IMG/VR virus record: IMGVR_UViG_3300034117_000472
Span: 1 to 23,862 of that record
From: a virus
Length of the DNA: 23,862 bases
Reading direction: 5' to 3' (one strand)
The translations under genes and the position numbers were made by a program. Under the pieces are notes generated by a model. It had not been told where the DNA came from. It worked only from the letters and a program-made list of their open reading frames with translations, and did not search any database. Numbering within the stretch: the stretch's first letter is position 1; every line of letters begins with the position of its first letter. Positions 20,938 through 23,862 of this stretch are shown one piece after another.

Positions 20938-21261
20938 CTATGTGTTCGTGGCAGAATCTGGATCATCATCCTGCCCCGTAATTGATTCCTGATCAGCCAT
21001 CACTTCGATGACCTTCACAAGACTGGCCTGACCCATTGCAAAGCCTGACGAATATTGCAAATGGTTTCTATCAGTTATCGCAGAAGCATTCTGCATAAGC
21101 ACAGTGTTTAACAGTGCGTCCCTGAATCGTTTGCCAGTATCGCTATTGAAGAAATTATTGAGCGTGATCGCGTCCTCCTTGCGCCAAGGAAGCGGATCTA
21201 CCCATCGTTGATGCCGCGCAAATGTCCACGCGGTACGGACTCGTGCGAAGAAGCTGATCAT
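20938..21261 (-). CDS. Hypothetical head-module protein
   Basis: This 107-residue protein has its ATG (21261) immediately after the previous TAA. The N-terminus is rich in aromatics and Arg (WTFARHQRWVDPLPWRKEDA), followed by ITLNNFFNSDTGKRFRDALL and a region with HLQYSSGFAMGQASLVKVIE. The last 20 residues are acidic and probably disordered (DQESITGQDDDPDSATNT). I recall short proteins of this kind (a hydrophobic segment, then LxxFLxSxxGxxxxxxL and GxxxGxxxxixxi) between portal and scaffold/capsid genes of podovirus-like phages. Function unknown; a head-assembly accessory is inferred from position. It is followed by the longest intergenic gap in the head cluster. Confidence 0.7.
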   Translation of the reverse strand: MISFFARVRTAWTFARHQRWVDPLPWRKEDAITLNNFFNSDTGKRFRDALLNTVLMQNASAITDRNHLQYSSGFAMGQASLVKVIEVMADQESITGQDDDPDSATNT

Positions 21262-21420
21262 TTACTTGCTGGCTTTCTTTCGACCGGCAGCTTGGCGGCG
21301 CATGAACTCTGCGGCCCCCAGCTTCTTGCGACCGATATAGGCAGCAAGTGCGCGAGGATCATCGGCCCCTTCCTTACGGAGTTCGTTGGCCAGTTTACTG
21401 AACTTGGATTTCTTCTTCAT
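21262..21420 (-). CDS. 52-residue basic small protein
   Basis: This short frame begins at ATG 21420 in an ATGA overlap with the cupin stop and ends with TAA directly beside the ATG of the next gene (TAAATG). The product starts MKKKSKFSKLANELRKEGAD, continues DPRALAAYIGRKKLGAAEFM and ends RRQAAGRKKASK. It is very basic and helical. The DDPRALAAYIGRKKLG stretch resembles small phage proteins found beside portal genes, but I cannot name a function. Perfect coupling on both sides and a strong amino-acid pattern make it a real gene. A nucleic-acid or scaffold contact is only a guess from charge. Confidence 0.75.
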   Translation of the reverse strand: MKKKSKFSKLANELRKEGADDPRALAAYIGRKKLGAAEFMRRQAAGRKKASK

Positions 21421-21878
21421 GTTGCAGTGGTTACGATATTTATTTCGTTGCCCTCTTTGTTTTTTCCGTGATCATGCCAATCGTTGGCAACCGATGAAGG
21501 CTGCACATCGTTGAGCCACTTTTGAATTGAAAGGAATGTGGCACCCATGTTTCCGGTTTTACCACCGTGCCAATAGTTGGTCCTGACTCGAATCGACTCC
21601 CCTATTTTCGGAGATGAAAACACATGGCCATTGCATGAGAAGGCGATATCACCGCTGAGATACACCTCATAGCTGTCCACGTTCGGATGAATATGTTCAT
21701 CGATCACTGTATTCGGAGGAGTTATGAACAACTGAACCTGATAGGGGTACTGACGATACAGTACGGTACCAGCGATTGTCGCGTGGTAGCAGGGTTTCGA
21801 TCCCTCAAACGTGTTTATTGGCCGATTGCTCAGCCACCAATTCTTGAATTCTTCCAGGTCGTCAAACGGTATTACCAT
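21417..21878 (-). CDS. Cupin-fold protein in the head gene cluster
   Basis: This 153-residue protein has a cupin-like core. Motif 1 is visible as DEHIHPNVDSYEVYLSGDIAF (HxH, then Glu, then Gly; residues about 60-80) and motif 2 as GESIRVRTNYWHGG with a conserved-type His (about residues 92-105). The metal-binding set His, His, Glu, His therefore appears complete, so an enzyme or sugar/metal-binding role is possible. The substrate cannot be told. It overlaps the upstream gene by 7 bases and the downstream small gene by ATGA, so it belongs to the head operon rather than standing alone. Its base composition is unlike the portal (about 40% GC in 21421-21480 against about 58% in 22741-22800), which suggests separate acquisition. 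Cupin-fold confidence is moderate; function unknown. Confidence 0.68.
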   Translation of the reverse strand: MVIPFDDLEEFKNWWLSNRPINTFEGSKPCYHATIAGTVLYRQYPYQVQLFITPPNTVIDEHIHPNVDSYEVYLSGDIAFSCNGHVFSSPKIGESIRVRTNYWHGGKTGNMGATFLSIQKWLNDVQPSSVANDWHDHGKNKEGNEINIVTTAT

Positions 21879-22117
21879 GCTTTGCAGCTCCAGTGTCTTG
21901 GGGTTGTTTTATCCGTGGCCGTGTCGCAATTATGCCTCGCTCGGAAGCTCTTGCGCCGTTCCGGGTCCGATTTCTTGATGCTCATGTCGGGATCACCGAA
22001 TCGCACCTTGATGACCGTTCCCTTCGGGTTCTTCACATAAACCGCACTCTTCTTCTTCTCACCCGGAGTGTAGAAGGGCTTGTTCAGAGCAACTTTCTTG
22101 CCTTGGTATTCAGCCAT
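21872..22117 (-). CDS. Conserved small head-module protein with RARHxCD...WSC motif
   Basis: This 81-residue basic protein starts at ATG 22117, one base after the previous stop. The N-terminal half is beta-like (KKSAVYVKNPKGTVIKVRFG) followed by GDPDMSIKKSDPERRKSFRA. The C-terminus holds RARHNCDTATDKTTPRHWSC and ends in KAW. I recall this RARHxCD...DK..P.xWSC..W signature from many unrelated tailed phages, usually near the portal/protease/capsid genes and sometimes as the tail of a larger protein. One His and two Cys residues could bind a metal. Its role is unknown to me; head assembly is inferred from position. It overlaps the following cupin gene by 7 bases. Confidence 0.8.
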   Translation of the reverse strand: MAEYQGKKVALNKPFYTPGEKKKSAVYVKNPKGTVIKVRFGDPDMSIKKSDPERRKSFRARHNCDTATDKTTPRHWSCKAW

Positions 22118-22118
22118 A

Positions 22119-22433
22119 TCAAGCCTGTCCTCCCGAGAACAATGGCGAAGCCTGAATATCCTTCAAGCTTTCCGGTTTCTTGGGCTTCTGAATCCGAATC
22201 TTCGGAGCAACACCCTCTTCGAGTGACTCCATGATGATCGGGCGCGGTTCATCCAGCGATTTCGGTGTGGTTTGCACCACCACGGTGGTCACGATTGGGT
22301 TGTTCATGGCTTTGAATTCACCGCACCAGTCTTCATCCTTCATAGTAGGCCAGCAACTGGGTCTACTGCTGGGCGGATACCTCCGACAGGTCTTATCCGC
22401 ACTGAAAAACTGGCAGTCTTTGCAAAAATTCAT
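22119..22433 (-). CDS. Small Cys-rich phage protein (CxxC...DWCGEF motif)
   Basis: This is a 104-residue protein with ATG at 22433, sharing a base with the portal stop. A GTG one codon upstream (22436) is an equally possible start. The first 40 residues hold NFCKDCQFF, CRRYPP, a further Cys, and DWCGEF: a CxxC pair plus later Cys residues that probably bind zinc. I recall the same spacing (CxxCxFF...CRRxPP...DWCGEF) from many small phage and bacterial proteins of unknown role. The second half is Pro/Lys-rich and looks disordered. Its position between portal and head genes suggests a virion or head-assembly accessory, but no function is established from the sequence. Confidence 0.75.
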   Translation of the reverse strand: MNFCKDCQFFSADKTCRRYPPSSRPSCWPTMKDEDWCGEFKAMNNPIVTTVVVQTTPKSLDEPRPIIMESLEEGVAPKIRIQKPKKPESLKDIQASPLFSGGQA

Positions 22434-23862
22434 CACATCTGAGGCTGCTGAGCCATCGCCTGAGCTTGTTGCTGCTGCTGACTAGGAAGGAGACCGCTAC
22501 TCGTAAGGAATGTTTGGATCTCCTTCCGCAATTTCCGCGCTTCATTGGTCGCCACCTGCTCGTAAGCCTGCAAGAGGCTATCCAAACGCATCATAAACGC
22601 ATTCTGTGACGCCGGACTGAACTGCTGACCCTGCTGGATCGCCCCATTCAGGTACTGCATCAGTACCCCAATGCGCCCAGCGTAGTTCTGCCCCGGCTTC
22701 GCGGGCACCGGGATACCCACCAACAGCGTCGGGATCGTCTTGGTCTCGTCCTCCAGCTCGTCCTGGACCTTCTGCCCCGGATCCCGCATCAATTTCTTGA
22801 TCAAACTCGGGTCATCCAGCTCCATGATGCTCTTGTCCAACGCCACCTGATCCACCCAGGGCGAGTTCATAAACAACTGCTTACGGCTGATGGCCTGCTG
22901 AACCATCATCTGACGGCTCACCATGTCCATTCCACCCTTCGGCTCCAGCTCGTACTGATCATGGAGGGCCACAGGGTCCGCATCCAGCGAGTCCTCCGCA
23001 AAGCGGTAGCGCAAGCTCTTGGAGTCATACTGCACATACAAGCCCCACGCCTGTCGGTACAGCTTGCCCAGAGCCATGCGGAATAGCCGCGCCCGCAAAT
23101 CCCCGCTCTGCATCGACTGAGCGTTGATGCTCTGGATCTCGGTCGCCGTCCTGCGATCACCACCACTGCTCATCGCGCTGCTCATCGCGTAGTCCGGGCT
23201 ACCGATCCGGTTCTCCGCAATGGCCCGCGTCTGATTCAACTCCTGATCAAAGCTCACCGGAGGCTGCGGCATCTGCACCGGAGCCACGCCATACGGCAAA
23301 ATCTGCCCCGGCTGGAACCGCAGATTGATACTATTCGGCAACTCCCGCTCCGCACGGAACAGCGGGCGGTTGTACAGCGTCATCGCGTCATGCTTATGAT
23401 TCCACATCGCGGTCATGCTCAGTTCGAACGCCGCCAGAATCTCGCACACGCCTCTTGGACTGAACCAGCCCTTGTCCTTGATCTCGTACGGGAAGTCCAC
23501 GAACGGCAACTGGTTATGCTCATACGGCAACTCCATCGGGTCCCGCAGATCAAGATCCACCGCCGCAGGGCTGTAAGTATAAACCTCCCACACCCCGTCA
23601 TCCCGCTTCCTATAAACCTCCCAAACAATCACGCCATCCGTGTTCGTGGTGTAAGTAATACCCTCGCGCAACTGCTTCGCATCATCCTCGGTCGCCGCCC
23701 CCGGAATGTTATCATCCTGCTGCGGGTTCCCACGGATCTTCTCAATCGTCTTCGCATCACTCTTCCATCCAAGCTGAGCCGCCACCCGCTTGTAAGCCGG
23801 AACACTCATCGGCATCACATGCACCGCCCAGTCCGCATCCTGCAAATCCACCGTGTACGCCG
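22433..23862 (-). CDS. Portal protein (5'-truncated by window edge)
   Basis: The portal forms the ring at the capsid vertex through which DNA is packaged and ejected. About 476 residues are visible and the frame stays open to the window edge. The GTG at 23851 is only an internal Val codon, since the preceding codons read Ala-Tyr-Thr in frame, so the true start lies outside. Features typical of podovirus-like portals are a Trp-rich beta segment (VWEVYRKRDDGVWEVYTYSP), a helical part with MTAMWNHKHDAMTLYNRPLF, then GGDRRTATEIQSINAQSMQ, which resembles the RTATEI-type helix of this family. The C-terminus is Gln-rich (SQQQQQAQAMAQQPQ), as often seen in portal tails. The stop overlaps the next gene's start (TGATG). 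Local GC is high (about 58% in 22741-22800). The family call is from motif memory; the protein is clearly a head gene by position before scaffold and capsid. Confidence 0.82.
   Translation of the reverse strand, partial: AYTVDLQDADWAVHVMPMSVPAYKRVAAQLGWKSDAKTIEKIRGNPQQDDNIPGAATEDDAKQLREGITYTTNTDGVIVWEVYRKRDDGVWEVYTYSPAAVDLDLRDPMELPYEHNQLPFVDFPYEIKDKGWFSPRGVCEILAAFELSMTAMWNHKHDAMTLYNRPLFRAERELPNSINLRFQPGQILPYGVAPVQMPQPPVSFDQELNQTRAIAENRIGSPDYAMSSAMSSGGDRRTATEIQSINAQSMQSGDLRARLFRMALGKLYRQAWGLYVQYDSKSLRYRFAEDSLDADPVALHDQYELEPKGGMDMVSRQMMVQQAISRKQLFMNSPWVDQVALDKSIMELDDPSLIKKLMRDPGQKVQDELEDETKTIPTLLVGIPVPAKPGQNYAGRIGVLMQYLNGAIQQGQQFSPASQNAFMMRLDSLLQAYEQVATNEARKLRKEIQTFLTSSGLLPSQQQQQAQAMAQQPQM

Noticed and set aside
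23849-23851. GTG as the portal start
   Set aside because: The frame continues upstream to the window edge and the visible portal begins mid-domain, so this is an internal Val.
1-23862. tRNA genes, CRISPR arrays, insertion sequences
   Set aside because: No cloverleaf-like sequence, regularly spaced palindromic repeat or transposase frame was noticed by eye; genes fill almost all of the window. A tRNA scan was not run.

Overview
The window is one continuous stretch of a tailed-phage genome (Caudoviricetes, free or integrated), with every convincing gene on the minus strand. Both ends cut through genes: the high-coordinate edge truncates the portal gene at its 5' end, and the low-coordinate edge truncates a RecE-like nuclease after about 66 residues. 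Terminase, integrase, polymerase and a recognisable endolysin are not present here. The coat protein looks like the N4-gp56 family. There is no tail tube, sheath or tape-measure gene, but there is an adaptor/hub-like pair and a set of large helical, Ala/Gly/Gln-rich proteins of the ejection type, so I infer a short-tailed (podovirus-like) virion. The host cannot be named from the sequence; a small lipoprotein in a lysis-like cluster weakly suggests a Gram-negative host.

Layout, read in the direction of transcription (high to low coordinates). 23862-20938: portal and five small head-module genes, including a Cys-rich protein, a small RARHxCD-motif protein, a cupin-like protein and a 52-residue basic protein. 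20882-18765: scaffold-like protein and major capsid protein, followed by a very strong RNA hairpin. 18763-16067: small post-capsid proteins, a fibre-like protein and a small conserved tail-region protein. 16065-15279: five very small overlapping genes, two with two membrane segments each, one with a lipoprotein signal, that look like a lysis cassette. 15259-10953: a series of beta-rich structural proteins with two tandem paralogues and a 12-residue-repeat fibre. 10953-7812: adaptor-like protein, large propeller-like hub and a small conserved protein. 7822-1202: five probable internal/ejection proteins. 1147-1: a small helix-turn-helix protein, a RecT-like annealing protein and the start of a RecE-like exonuclease.

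Genes are packed with stop/start couplings (ATGA, GTGA, TAATG, or one-base gaps), so the window behaves as one long polycistronic unit. The only clear breaks are a 55-base gap with a hairpin before the scaffold gene, the region just after the capsid gene, and a 54-base gap with an interrupted palindrome between the last virion gene and the recombination genes. No gene-free stretch longer than 300 bases exists. Six short genes were read directly from the sequence (52, 56, 57, 59, 45 and 50 residues). Base composition is uneven: two structural genes and the cupin gene carry segments near 40% GC beside segments near 60%, suggesting mosaic exchange.

All functional names come from recalled family motifs; no search was run.
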